Positions 53,347 through 64,000 of a stretch of 64,000 bases of DNA are shown here, piece after piece. The notes under the pieces are model-generated. The model saw nothing but the letters and a program-made list of their open reading frames with translations, was not told the origin of the DNA and made no database searches. A program made the position numbers and the translations under genes. Each line of letters starts with the position of its first letter. Positions within the stretch are counted from its first letter, which is position 1. The stretch is from Strigamia acuminata (Eukaryota; Arthropoda; Chilopoda; Geophilomorpha; Linotaeniidae), in contig OX442316.1 in the NCBI GenBank assembly GCA_949358305.1, forward strand, positions 1,860,001 to 1,924,000, written 5' to 3'.

Positions 53347-56300
53347 CTAATGGATTCCCTCGGCAGATAAGGTAAAAAAACTTGGAATGGATTTGCACTT
53401 GATGTTAGCTATTATCTTTTCAAAGAACCAAATTGATAAACGTCGGAAGTGCCGTGCAAGAATTAATACGGATGTGGCCAGTGCCAGCCCAATTATGTTT
53501 CCAACGTCACAACACAGAGCAATAAAAGGATATTTTTCAACTTCTATTAAGTTTTCTATTATGTTGCTTGGCATCCCAAATGCAAAACAGAAAGGAGTCG
53601 CCACCGATTGGGGTTGATTGAATGAATTAAAGGCGTAAATTGTTTCTTCACAGGGTGGAAAACAGTCACATTTTTGCAATTCGTCTAATACAATTGTTAA
53701 ATATGTTTTCCGCGACTTTTTAGCGGTTTCGATTGAATCGCAAGGCGCCAACTCATTCCGTATGAAAGGCAATCTAATAAGTAGGGTCATTAGTAATCAG
53801 AATTGGTTCACGCCGAATTGGTTTATGAAAATGCAAGGAAAGTCAAGACCTGAAACGAAGGAACGCATAGAAATTAGCGCAGGGCCCTTATTAGTAACTA
53901 TTAACTTATTGTTGTTTAATTGGTTAAATATTAAGTGTTTGCCCAATATTTCTGTATACCGTGTTTTTAGATTTCAAATATGGTTCCGTACTGTCAACAT
54001 GAGGCCAATATCTTTCTGTATTAAACCTTCAATTATTCTAATATTGGGCCATTATTGCAAAATGTTGACATTTTGTTATTCGTTTTGTTGACCGATGTGC
54101 CTCGGTCAAAGTGTCAAACGGTCAAATCGAAAGTTCATACAACAAAGTTGTCTAGTGACCACATAGATATTCTATCTAATCATCACAGTCATCGCCACCG
54201 CCACAGGGATCAACAAAGAGCTATGCAGCAAATTGTACATTAGATAGATAAATATTAGAAAAACATTTAAAGGCACAGTTTGTCGACGCCGTCTTGGCGA
54301 CTAGGTCGCTTTTTCGAATTTAGCTGTCGACTAAATGATCTCATCTCTTGTTATTGGCCCAATATTACAGCAAAGAAAAAACCACCGAGGCAGCACAACA
54401 AGTAACACCTAATGTCTATGCGATGTGAAAGATCTATATTTCTATGATATCGCTGCCAAACACCAAGTTGTACTCTGGTCACTTGAGTTTCCTTAGTGAA
54501 AACCGACATAAACCAATACGGAGTAAAAGCGTCAACAACAAATTGCATACTTGCACACTTGGGCATTTTGCAGTTTCTCTTCGAAGCAATCTTTTCTGCA
54601 TTGATCGTGTTGCTGTTTTGTCACACAGCGATAAACTTGAGTATTCAACCTTTTAATCTGTAAAAAAAACAGAATTGATACACTTGCCGATTTACGGATT
54701 TATGAACATCACCTTTTTAATACGCATTTCATTAAATACGCTCGAATGAATCGGTAAATCGATTGCACTGGAGACTCTGTAGTCTTCTGATTGTGGTTCT
54801 GCTGTAAATGTCTAAAGATTTCAGGAAAAAAAATTGTGTAGCTTTTTAATACTGCCTTATAAGATACTGTATATGGAGATCCAGAAAAGGGAAGGAAAAT
54901 GCTTGACTTTAACTTTATACAGCACTTAGTCCATTTCTTCTCTTTATTGGCTTTAATTTATGGACTTTTACTCACTGTATATGCATTTTGATTACATTCC
55001 ATTATTTGTTGTTCACTGTTCGTGAAGTACAAAACACCAAATATAGTAAACATTCCAGAATGAGGAACTTCAGCTAAAATAATTAAAACAAATGTCTAAA
55101 TTTATAGATATTTAAAATAGATTTGCATGCGATCAAACTGTTTAACTCACAGAAAGTATAGTGTCTACAATTTCCCAAATGCGTTGCAATCACTGATTCG
55201 TTTGCATCCATCATGGCTATTGAAGTGATTATCTAAATAAGAAAACATGTATGAAACATCCAAATAACAGTAAATAATACACAGAATCAGGAAAATATGC
55301 TGTAGTATATTTTTTTTAGGCATTGCAGGTGTGATAATTTGCCTACATCCATTGGTTGCAAATTATCACACCTACCGGTATATGTGCAATGCCTAAAAAC
55401 CTGGCTAATAACAATTATGAAATATATCAATTGACAAATACGAACCAGAACAATGAACAGTGTGTAGGACTAAGAAATGATAATGAGACAGCCACCAGCA
55501 ATGCACCAGTCAGATGACAAGGTGACAGCAAGCTGCTCCAGCAGAGATGAGTTGTGTTAACCCTTGAATGAATGCAGGATTAGGCATTTGGGTGGTAAGC
55601 CCCAGGCCTCAGCGTTGTGCTAGTGAATAGTGCCAACGATGCTAGGAAATAGCAATCATCCAGAAGCATCTACTACTAGAAACGATCCAGAACAAGCAGT
55701 GCTGGACTGGCCCGGCGGGCTACCGGAAGTTTCCCGGTGGCCCGTGGCCGCTGTGGCCTGTCCCGATTTCATTAATTGTGGCCCGGCAATAAATTTGTTC
55801 TCAGTCCTGCCCTGAGAACAAGTGTGGAACAACTCAACAGCAACTAGTGTGGGTGCTGTAGGCTGTGTTTTAAGCTACTTCCTATCTTATGTTTATTATT
55901 AAATTACTGTTAATGCTTTAAAGGAACACTTATTTTTTAGCACAGAGGAGTTTCCCGTGATGCACCATGGGGTGAACACCCAACCACAGGTACTATCAAT
56001 GAATAGATTTATTATTGACTAACCTTTATTTGTCGACGTAATCCCGGAAAACTCTTCAATTCGGCATTTTTCCAAATTGTATCGAAATCATATTTCTTCT
56101 GCAGCCGGTACAACTCCAAAAGATCGACATCGCACCAATTCTTTGTCATGTTCTTCTTAGCATACATCTTTTTCAGTCTAGCAATCCGGTCGTTAACACC
56201 ACATACAGTTATAGATGGAAATGTCACTATTGTTAACGCTTCTACTTCCACAACATTCTGTTTCGAATATAACAAATAAAGTTTCGTGCGATGTACAATC

Positions 56301-58900
56301 ATTGACACTGCCAGACAAATGCAAACTAGAAGGATTCCTCCATGGAAAATTTTGGCGGTTAATCCATTCTGTGTAATTATTTGGGAATTTTCAAATTGAA
56401 GTTCTGAATTGATCCGTTTCAAATGGCTTTGAATTACCACTTCTTGGTCCGTTAATCGATAGGAATTATATTTTTGATAACACCATTGTAGCAACGTCTG
56501 CAAAATGTCCAGAATGGATAGTAATGACAATCCCATAAACAAACCCAAACTTCCACCAATATCCGTCATCAGATTAATTTCGTCGTAAGCCAAACGTTCG
56601 GTAAACCGCATTTCTGTTGTATCGCCCGTGTCCATACCTATTGAACCACTGGTTGGATCTTTAGCAGGAGTTATTACTGGCATTGCATTATAAACCGGTT
56701 GATTGCATGTTCGCATGCAATTGCAGTCTTCTACTTCGGGGATTAGAATCGTCCTAATATAATTCAAGTAGTTTTCATGCGCCACTTCCCAATCACTTGA
56801 ATTACAAGATGGATGTTTGATCGTTGGATCAAAAAAAGGAAATCTAAAAAATTGAGTCAAATAAAGCAATCGATGAATTACTACGACCAGAAGGTTAAGT
56901 TTGCCACATGTAACTAGGGAAGCTGCATGTACAGCTGCCGTTTGTAGCAGACTTTACCTGCGTTGGGCAATAAAAAATAGACAATGCAAGCAATGCACTG
57001 CATTATTCTGCATTGAATGCAGAAAATGCAAAAAATGCAGGAAATTCAGGAAAGCAGAAAATGCAGAAAATGCAGAAAATGCAGAAAATGCAGAAAATGC
57101 AGAAAATGCAGAAAATGCAGAAAATGCAGAAAATGCAGAAAATGCAGAAAATGCAGAAAATGCAAAAAATGCAGAAAATGCAGAAAATGCAAAAAATGCA
57201 GAAAATGCAGAAAATGCAGAAAATGCCAGAATTGCAGGAAATGCAGATAATGCAGGAAATGCAGGAAATGCAAAAAAGCAGGAAATGCAAGAAATGCAGA
57301 AAATGCAAGAAATGCAAGAAATGCAAGAAATGCAGGAAATGCAAAACAGGAAATGCAGGCTATGCTGGCAATGCCTGCTTTAAGAGTCCAACGAAATTTC
57401 CTGGTTTTAGTGAAATACAAACAATATGCCGGTGTAACTAACCTACAATTTGTTCGCGAACTAAGTTTTTTTCTGAAACAATCCTTGTAACATTTATCAA
57501 AACTTTCATCACTTCCACATGGATGAGTTGGAGTATTCTGGAATTCATACTGCAAATAGAAAAAAATGTGTTTTACTTAATGCTCATGAAGTGGCCAATG
57601 CCAACATTCCAAACTGTTGGCTGCAAGCACATGCGCAAGTCAAATACTCAAAATTAAATAACACGACACACGACAGTGCCATTAACAATTTGTCATACTG
57701 AGGGTTTTAATACGTACGGTTCTGAAATTTATATTGAGGTCATAATCGTAACCGCTTATTACCGGTAAAGCATACTGGAATTCTATTTTGTCAACAATCG
57801 ATGCCTATGTAATCAAACAATTATGTTTAATTTTTCTAAAATTATTTGCTGTTTTCAGATTTGCACTAAGGCCTTACATACAAAAACTTACGATAAGAAA
57901 AGACGGATTACATTTTCCTTTATGAAGGTGTATAACTACTCGTTCAAGTAACTGCTTCCCTCTGAGGGTTTCAACTTTACAATTCAAACAAAAATATACA
58001 GTAGGCTACACAAGATAACATTACAGCATTATTAATTACCATTTGCTACTGTGCACTGACCCAAAAAAGATGTATGAGTATAAATATTGACCATTCTTGG
58101 ATTTACAATATTCTATAGAAATATTCTTCAGTTAGCAAAAAGAAAAAATCTTTTTAGACGAGCCTATTGACAGGGAAAAATGCTCATTACTGCTTTTATA
58201 ATAAAAGCTTAAGTTATACGGCAACGAGTCAAATTTGACTCGTTGCCGTTCCGGTTGCAGCTCTTATTGGAGAGCGGCTACAATTCGAGGGCAACTTTTA
58301 ATCGGTAAAATACTGTATCTATGTTCTCAGATGAACGATAAAACACATTACACATTGTTGAGATGGGCTATTCTAGATAGATTACAATGTCTTGTCATTT
58401 TGCCCTGGCAGCAGACCATCGCTAATACCCTTTTTGAGTTTACCTTTTTATACTCTATCCTTTTCACAGTGTTGGAATAGTTTTTGTAGTCCCATACTTT
58501 ATCGTAGCTGGTGTTTATATTTCCCCAAATATAAAAAAGCGGTGTTGCGCACATTATAATAATCGAAGTTTTTCCGCGAAGAAAACCATCAATAAATTCG
58601 TTGTTACCAGCTGCACAAGCTTTCAGTTTCGGAAGCTGCAACGAAGTCATTTCATCCATTCCAATGTCAACTGACACTGGATAACTCAGGTAATGTTGAA
58701 TCCTATTCACTATTTGGAAGCAGCAGAGAGAGAAGCAAAATACCACAATCGCAGCCCAAGCGGATCGATGTTTCTTCGACAGTTTTGGGTCGATCAAGTC
58801 TTGAAACTCTGACATATCGAAATTAAATTTCTGGTTTATGGAAATAACCTTAAGGATAGCTGGACGACTCATTTTTGCCAACAGCAGGGTTGAAAGCGGT
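53347..58900 (-). CDS. Two-unit (tandem-fused) DEG/ENaC channel, copy 2
   Basis: Same architecture as copy 1. Exons in transcription order: 58900-58444, 58112-58040, 57974-57892, 57804-57718, 57549-57443, 56843-56024, 55232-55151, 55073-54976, 54811-54713, 54657-54551, 53773-53347. The nine internal exons have exactly the lengths of copy 1 (73, 83, 87, 107, 820, 82, 98, 99, 107). It gives 803 aa from the ATG at 58872, or 814 with the MK mini-exon at 59792-59796. The pore filters are GLS (unit 1) and ATS (unit 2, DVGNIIGLALATSVLILAR). The C-terminus is about 20 residues longer than copy 1. No lesion was found. It is a likely cation channel of sensory or epithelial cells; ligand and tissue are unknown. 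Confidence 0.87.
54081..54347. mobile_element. 267-bp insertion with 8-bp TTGTTATT duplication
   Basis: Present in an intron of copy 2 but absent at the homologous point in copy 1 (near 31133). TTGTTATT is repeated at both edges (54073-54080, 54348-54355). The ends (CGTTTTGTTG / CATCTC) are not inverted repeats. It could be a decayed hAT-type element or a SINE-like insertion. Confidence 0.6.
55327..55373. repeat. Perfect 16-bp-arm hairpin
   Basis: aggtgtgataatttgc (55327-55342) and its exact complement (55358-55373) surround a 15-base loop. An outer, weaker pair (taggcattgca / tgcaatgccta) extends the stem. It is in an intron of copy 2 and is missing from copy 1, so it may be the core of a small inserted element. 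Confidence 0.75.
55697..55814. mobile_element. 118-bp hAT-type MITE
   Basis: Ends CAGTGCTGGACTGG / complement of CAGGGCAGGACTGA, flanked by the 8-bp duplication AGAACAAG (55689-55696, 55815-55822). It is GC-rich. The aligned intron of copy 1 (near 34556) lacks it. It lies between exons 56843-56024 and 55232-55151. Confidence 0.85.
56024..56843 (-). CDS. Fusion exon of DEG/ENaC copy 2
   Basis: 820 bp, the same length and phases as 34973-35792, and again open through TM2 of unit 1 (DIGGSLGLFMGLSLLSILD) and TM1 of unit 2. It differs from copy 1 mainly in the ectodomain before TM2 (KDPTSGSIGMDTGDTTE) and in scattered linker residues. The independent preservation of frame argues that the fused product is used. 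Confidence 0.9.
57003..57345. repeat. Expanded 9-bp minisatellite (aaaatgcag) in copy 2
   Basis: About 35 units of aaaatgcag and variants, in the intron between exons 57549-57443 and 56843-56024. The same intron of copy 1 has about seven imperfect units, and copy 3 (63790-63870) has essentially none. Unit length is a multiple of three, hence the spurious open frames on both strands. Confidence 0.92.
58218..58249. repeat. Perfect 32-bp palindrome
   Basis: acggcaacgagtcaaa followed directly by its exact complement, with no spacer. It adjoins a remnant of the CCGTATTTT MITE family (58243-58318) in the second coding intron of copy 2. Copy 1 lacks it. Confidence 0.8.
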
Positions 58901-58927
58901 CTAGTGAAGTAAAGTTTAGTAAGTATA

Positions 58928-59112
58928 CAGTCGAAACTCTTTATAACGAAGGGCAAGGGACCAGAAAAATCGATTCGTTATAACAAGAAGTCGTTATATC
59001 AAAATTTTTTAACATGATGTTTTATGGCCAGTCAACCAAACCCGTTAATTTGTATGTATTCGTTATATCGATAATTCGTTATATCGCCATTCATTATAAA
59101 GAGTTTCGACTG
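58928..59112. mobile_element. pogo/mariner-like MITE, TA duplication
   Basis: The ends CAGTCGAAACTCTTTATAA are perfectly inverted at the other side and TA flanks both. Copy 1 shows the unoccupied site (agtataattg near 37840). It sits just upstream of the first main exon of copy 2, in the probable first intron. Confidence 0.88.
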
Positions 59113-59256
59113 TAATTGTTATGCTTTCTCTATCTAAATTAATTGTCTGCCTATGTGAGCTATTCTTCCCCCTAGAATCATCTCAGTCACTTTAATTACC
59201 TCGCTTTAAAAGCGGCATGAAATTACTAACTTATAAATATTTCAGCTGTCCAATGC

Positions 59257-59590
59257 TTAGACCGGCATGCCAGTATGCAGTGAAACATGCCGGTGTAAGA
59301 GAAAAGGCTGATTTTTTTTTATTTTCTAATTTAAAACGCTCGGATGAATAATTGTGTTGAAATTTGTGCCAGAAATTTGAGTTTTCCAGATAGTTGAAAG
59401 TTTTATTATTAAAATCTGTTTAAGTTTATAGAAATTTATAGAAATTTAGGCTAATTTCCTATCTTTTGGACATTGAAAAAGGCTTTTTATTTTTAGGCTT
59501 GTTTTGTTCATTTCTCATTTTAAAAAATCCTTATCCTTACTCATTTATAAGGGGCATGCTGGAAAAAATTGGGGTAAAAATGAGTAAAAA
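59257..59590. repeat. Dispersed repeat, copy 3
   Basis: The orthologous position to 50292-50590 in the duplicated segment. It includes the ggcatgctggaaaaaattgg end and continues uninterrupted into gagtaaaaatgggtcagtc, the empty site for the solo LTR. Confidence 0.75.
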
Positions 59591-59791
59591 TGGGTCAGTC
59601 TCGTCAGACCAACCCATGCACGCTATACCGGCGTGATGCTTAAAGCGGGATAATACGGTAATTAACATCAATCTGCACTCCTGGTTGCTACTTTATTTTC
59701 ACGTTAACGATGTTTTAATTGAATACAGGTAAATTAATCATAATTTATAATGTTAGACCCCAAATTTTGTAAATTTTCCAATTTTACTCAC

Positions 59792-59796
59792 TTCAT
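59792..59796 (-). CDS. Putative 5' mini-exon (ATG AA) of DEG/ENaC copy 2
   Basis: ATGAA in a favourable context (GCC before ATG), followed by donor GTGAGT. It is phase-compatible with the acceptor before 58900, with an intron of about 890 bp. It is conserved with 51778-51782. Confidence 0.5.
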
Positions 59797-61126
59797 GGCA
59801 TCTTCAAAGTTGTAATGATCTGATGTGAGTTGGTCACTACTTTCCGTGTATGAGAAAAAAACAATTAATGAAGAGTTTCTGTGCGTTTCTGAAATTAAAA
59901 TTATAGATCAATGCCATAAACAGAAATTACTGACATTTATTTTATTCATTGCTGCAATAATTGCGGTACTAACAGGTAAAATGAAAAACTTTGTATTAAT
60001 ATGAACAGTTTTATGACATAGACAAAACCATTAACTATTTAACTCGGAAATTAGCCTAACAATTCCAATTTAGTGTGTGAGATGTTTATCTTAATCCAAA
60101 ATGTCAATGGTTAATAGTTCCAGGGCTCGAAATAGAGAATTTGACAGACTGCAAGGTCATTTCAAAATCATTACACAGCTAAAAACTACTGAAATCAATG
60201 AATTGAGTTACAATTTATTACACACTTTATTAGAAAAAATACCTAACTACAAAACCTATCACGGACAAGTTGCTTTCATAAAATTTTGCTAAGACAACAC
60301 CCAATAGCAAAAGGAAATTCTTATGGCTTAATTATTTTAACGACTCTAGCAACTTGTATACTCTTGTTGCACTCAAAAAGGGCCCTCAGTCCCATTGGTC
60401 GAGCCTCGTTACTACTACTAACTCCAGGCTGTATACTACTACTAGGAGAAGTGGTTTTGATTTTTATTTATTTTTGTGATTGTTGTGACCATTTCAGTTG
60501 ATATAATTTTGATTTTTCTTATTAAAAAATGTTATTTCCATTTATGAAATAAAGTTTTATGCACATGAAAATGTCAAACTCATGTTTGTTATGTTTATTG
60601 GTTACCGGTACTTTATCTGGAAAGTACACAATTTTGAATTTTTGGCCGTTCCCATGTTATTCAGTGGGACTAACGTCACGTTCAACCACGAAACGAGTTT
60701 TGCATACGTTTTAGAGTTTTTGAATGCACCTACTGCATTCTAGACAAAGGGTGCTTTACAATTACAACCAGTCCACTGGTCTCTCTTCTATAGCCCTAAC
60801 TAGAACAGAACAAGACTGCTTTATTCATTTTAAACTACAAAACCTAATTGGTAAGGTAAAAGATACTACTTGTAGATAAATAACAGTTGTACAAAAGGGA
60901 ATTGGAGTCTTCCAACACCTAAAGCCCACGTCTGACGGTGTCCACTTAAAGAACTCGCCTCGAACCTGCAGCATGCGCAATTATGTTGGCCATTACATCA
61001 TAAATTCAACCCTAAAGGACAATTTTGTGACAAGCTGTATGGCTGTAGTGGGAACTGGGAATTAATGGATTCGCTAGACAGATTAGGTTTATAAACTTGG
61101 AATGAATGTGCACTTGATGTTAGCTA
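59797..61126. other. Spacer between DEG/ENaC copies 2 and 3
   Basis: Holds the probable 5' UTR of copy 2 (59797-59860), AT-rich sequence, a repeat at 60640-60740 (inverted copy of 26870-26985) and short ORFs (60101-60501) with no family signature. The 3' UTR of copy 3 should end near 61020-61120. Confidence 0.5.
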
Positions 61127-64000
61127 TTATATGTTTCCAAAGAACCAAATTGATAAACGTCGGAAGTGTCGTGCAAGGATTAATACGGATGTGGCCAGTG
61201 CCAGCCCAATTATGTTTCCAATGTCACAACACAGAGCAATAAAAGGATATTGTTCAACTTCTATTAAGTTTTCTATTATGTTGTTGAGCATGCCAAAGGT
61301 AAAAAAGAAAGGAGTTGCCACCGCTTGGGGTTGAGTGAATGAATGAAAGAAATAAATTGTTTCTTCGCAAGGTTGAGAACATTGGCATTTCCGTATTTCG
61401 TCTAATACAGTTGTCAAATATGTTTTCCGCGACTTTTTAGCGGTTTCGATTGAATCGCAAGGCGCCATCTCATTCCGTATGAAAGGCAACCTAATAAGTA
61501 AGCTAATTAGTAATCAGAATTGGTTTATGCCGAATCGGTTCATAGAAATGCAAGGTTAATGGTAAACTGTCAGCGAGAAAATGCATACTTGCAGAGTTGA
61601 GCATCTCGCAGTTTCTGTTCGAAGCATTCCTTTTTGCATTGATCATATTGCTGTTTTGTCACACATTTACGATCTTGAGTATTCAACCTTTTAATCTGTA
61701 AAAAACAGAATTGATACACTTGCCGATTTACGGATTTATGGATCTCACCTTTTTAATACGCATTTCATTTAATACGCTCGAATGAACTGGTATATCAATT
61801 GCACTGGAGACTCTGTAGTCTTCTGATTGTGGGTCTGCCGTAAATGTCTGAAGATTTCAGGAAAAAAAGAGGAAAAGACTCGACTTAACTTTATACAGGT
61901 AGTTAAACATTCAATATGTGCAGTTGTGCTTACTGTATACGCATTTTGATGGCATTCCATTATTTGCAATTGACTGTACGATATGTATAAAACAAGAAAT
62001 ATAGTAAACATTCCAGAATAGGGAACTTCAGCTAAGATAATTGAAACACATGTCTAAAATAAATTTGCATAAGATCAAACTGTTTTAACTCACTAAAAGT
62101 ATTGTGTCTACAATTTCCCAAATGTGTTGCAATCACTGATTTGTTTGGTTTCATCAAGACCACTGAAATCTTTTCCTAATAAGAAAATATTGGAATATAT
62201 GAAACATCTAAGAATAGTGTACAGAATAAGTAGAAGAATATGCAATGTCCTAGACTCCTAGTGGCAAATTGATGATGAAAGTGTGGCAAACTTATTCACA
62301 ATAACAAAACTTCTGCATAAGTCTTCAAATAGCCGAACAGTTACCCTCAGAGTTTAGCTTTACCCATCACACCTTTATTTGGACTTTGGAGTGACACATT
62401 GTTTACCTTACTTGAAAAGGTGGAAACACAAATTCCAATGCTTGCTTTTACTTGAAAAAGCGGCTAAAAACTTGCCCGCTTGAGCAAACGTAAGCTTGCG
62501 TTTTTATTCAAAGCTTTGTCTTGAAGGGAGTTTGTGCTCACTCGCTCCGATCAAACTGAGTTTGATTTACCAGCTTCAAGCTTGCTGGTGTTTTGGTCAT
62601 GTGACTTTGACAGCCAATCAGAATCATGAGGAAATTCTTGGAGGAGACCTAGCTAGCTTGAGTTTGCCAATTAAGCTGGCAAGCCAAAAGCGGGTCAAGT
62701 GAGCTTGTAAATGACTCCCTCTTTAAACTTTTTAAACAAGCTTTGGAATTTTACCCGCTCTTTTGTCTATAAATTTTAGACTGACATTACGCTTTTTGAA
62801 CCTTATGCTAAACTTTTGTCCAGGAACGATTTGTAAACAAACAATAAAAATTACTATGGTTAATTACAAGGCCCGGGCAGCAATTTGAAGCTTCGTTATT
62901 GGCTAACCTTTATTTTTGAATGTAGTTTCGGTAAACTCATCAATTCAGCATTTTTCCAAATTGTTTCGAAACTATATTTCTTCTGCAGCTGATATAATTC
63001 CAAGAGGTCAACATCGCACCAATTTTTTGTCGCATTCTTCTTAGCGGCATACATCTTCTTCAGTCTAGCAATCCGGTCGTTAACACCGCACACAGTTATT
63101 GATGGGAATGTGACGTTTTTAGCCGCTTCTACTACAACAACGTTCTGTTTCGGATATATCAAATAATGTCTCGTGCGATGTACAATCATGAACACTGCCA
63201 AAGATATGCAAACTAGAAGGATTCCTTTCTGGAAAATCCTGGCGGAAAATTGAATTATTTGGGAGTTATCAATTTGAGGTTCCGAAATGATCTTTCTCAA
63301 ACGTGTTTGAATTTGCACTTCTTGGTCGGTTAGTCGATATGACTCATACTTTTGTTTTGACCACAGTAGCAACGTCTGCAGAATGTCCAGAATGGAAAGT
63401 AAGGAAAATCCCATAAACAAACCCAAACTTCCACCAATATCCGTCATCAGATCAATTTCATCGTATGCAAGATGTTCAGTAAACCGCATTTCCGTCGTAT
63501 CCCCCGCAAAGAAACTTATTGCACTATTAATGCTTGAATTTGCAGCACTTATTACTGGGAGTACATTATAAACCAATTGATTGCAAGTTCGCGAGCAATT
63601 ACAATCTTCTACTTCAGGGATTAGAATCGTCCTAATATAATTCAAGTAGTTTTCATGTGCCGTTCCAAAATCGCTGGAATTGCAAAGTGGATGTTTGATC
63701 TTCGGGTCAAAAAAAGGAAATCTGAAATATTAAGTCAAAATTGATTTTCCGTTGTAAAATCACACTATTACCAAGACCAGAGAATGGAAGCTGCAGCTAC
63801 GGCTTTACCTGCTTTAACTGCATTGCTTTCGTAGGCAAAATAAGCAATGCCTGCTACAATGGGCAAAGTCTAATGTAATTTTCTGGTCATAGTGAAATAG
63901 AAATAGACGCCAGTGTAACTAACCTACAACTTGTTCGCGAACTAAGTTTTCTTTTGAAACAATCCTTGTAACATTTATCAAAACTTTCATCACTTCCACA
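61127..64000 (-). CDS. Two-unit DEG/ENaC channel, copy 3 (5' part beyond window)
   Basis: Exons in transcription order: 64000(partial)-63924, 63721-62908, 62175-62094, 62031-61934, 61847-61749, 61695-61589, 61490-61127. The second-unit exons have the same lengths as in copies 1 and 2 (82, 98, 99, 107); the fusion exon is 814 bp. Pore motifs are GFS in unit 1 and ATS in unit 2 (DIGNIIGLALATSVLILAR). The second TM1 is followed by YLIYPKQNV, closer to the canonical YP motif than in the other copies. It terminates with WFFGNI. No lesion is visible. Unit 1's N-terminal exons lie to the right of the window. Confidence 0.87.
62440..62760. repeat. AAGCTTG-rich segment in a copy 3 intron
   Basis: Numerous agcttg/caagct hexamers on both strands (for example 62490-62500, 62572-62588, 62650-62690, 62737-62745) in the intron between exons 63721-62908 and 62175-62094. 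The other copies lack this segment. The origin is unclear; it may be an inserted element with degenerate internal repeats. Confidence 0.4.
62908..63721 (-). CDS. Fusion exon of DEG/ENaC copy 3
   Basis: 814 bp, two codons shorter than in copies 1 and 2, still open through TM2 of unit 1 and TM1 of unit 2. The linker is the most diverged of the three (SARIFQKGILLVC), yet the frame and all membrane motifs are kept. Confidence 0.9.

Noticed and set aside
57003-57555. Open frames rich in Glu-Asn-Ala or His-Phe-Leu repeats
   Set aside because: Artefact of the 9-bp intronic minisatellite. The frame on the minus strand merely runs from a real exon (57443-57549) into the intron.
60101-60501. Short plus-strand frames in the spacer between copies 2 and 3
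   Set aside because: No family resemblance and no splice structure. Probably decayed repeat DNA.
1-64000. CRISPR arrays, bacterial operons, ribosomal RNA genes
   Set aside because: The window is eukaryotic and spliced. The tandem repeats lack unique spacers, and nothing resembles rRNA.

Overview
This 64 kb window is AT-rich, intron-rich animal nuclear DNA, almost certainly from an arthropod. Three things support this: a Dscam-type receptor with clustered alternative Ig7 exons, an insect-style organic-cation transporter, and a tandem array of pickpocket-like DEG/ENaC channel genes. Introns are short (about 49-80 nt) except where repeats have inserted. The order or species cannot be fixed from sequence alone.

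Layout. (1) 1-20149, plus strand: most of a Dscam gene with 10 Ig and 6 FN3 domains in the canonical 9 Ig - 4 FN3 - Ig - 2 FN3 - TM order. The signal-peptide exon lies upstream or was not recognised. The seventh Ig domain is encoded by three tandem exons of exactly 288 bp that look like alternative cassettes. (2) 20150-24850: 3' flank with a 21-bp minisatellite, a MITE, and the transporter's promoter region. (3) 24852-29455, plus strand: an intact eight-exon SLC22-type MFS transporter (533 aa). (4) 30445-64000, minus strand: three tandemly duplicated DEG/ENaC genes, two complete and one cut by the window edge.

The main discovery candidate is the architecture of the DEG/ENaC genes. Each encodes two complete channel units in one polypeptide (TM1-ectodomain-TM2-TM1-ectodomain-TM2). 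One uninterrupted exon of 814-820 bp carries TM2 of unit 1 and TM1 of unit 2 in a single frame, in all three copies. The exon phases of the two halves match, so the fusion looks like an ancient intragenic duplication that then spread by gene duplication. Unit 2 has a divergent pore: STS or ATS replaces GxS, and Arg replaces the usual acidic residue.

The first copy is loaded with nested mobile elements. Its probable first intron holds a hAT-like foldback element (8-bp target duplication), interrupted by a near-identical-LTR Ty3/Gypsy retrotransposon with gag, pol (with a -1 frameshift site) and an unusual third ORF. A 996-bp solo LTR is in the same intron. A later intron holds a 2.4-kb inverted-repeat element that contains a second foldback element with tRNA-like arms. 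Because the paralogous genes supply empty sites, many insertion boundaries and target-site duplications can be read directly.
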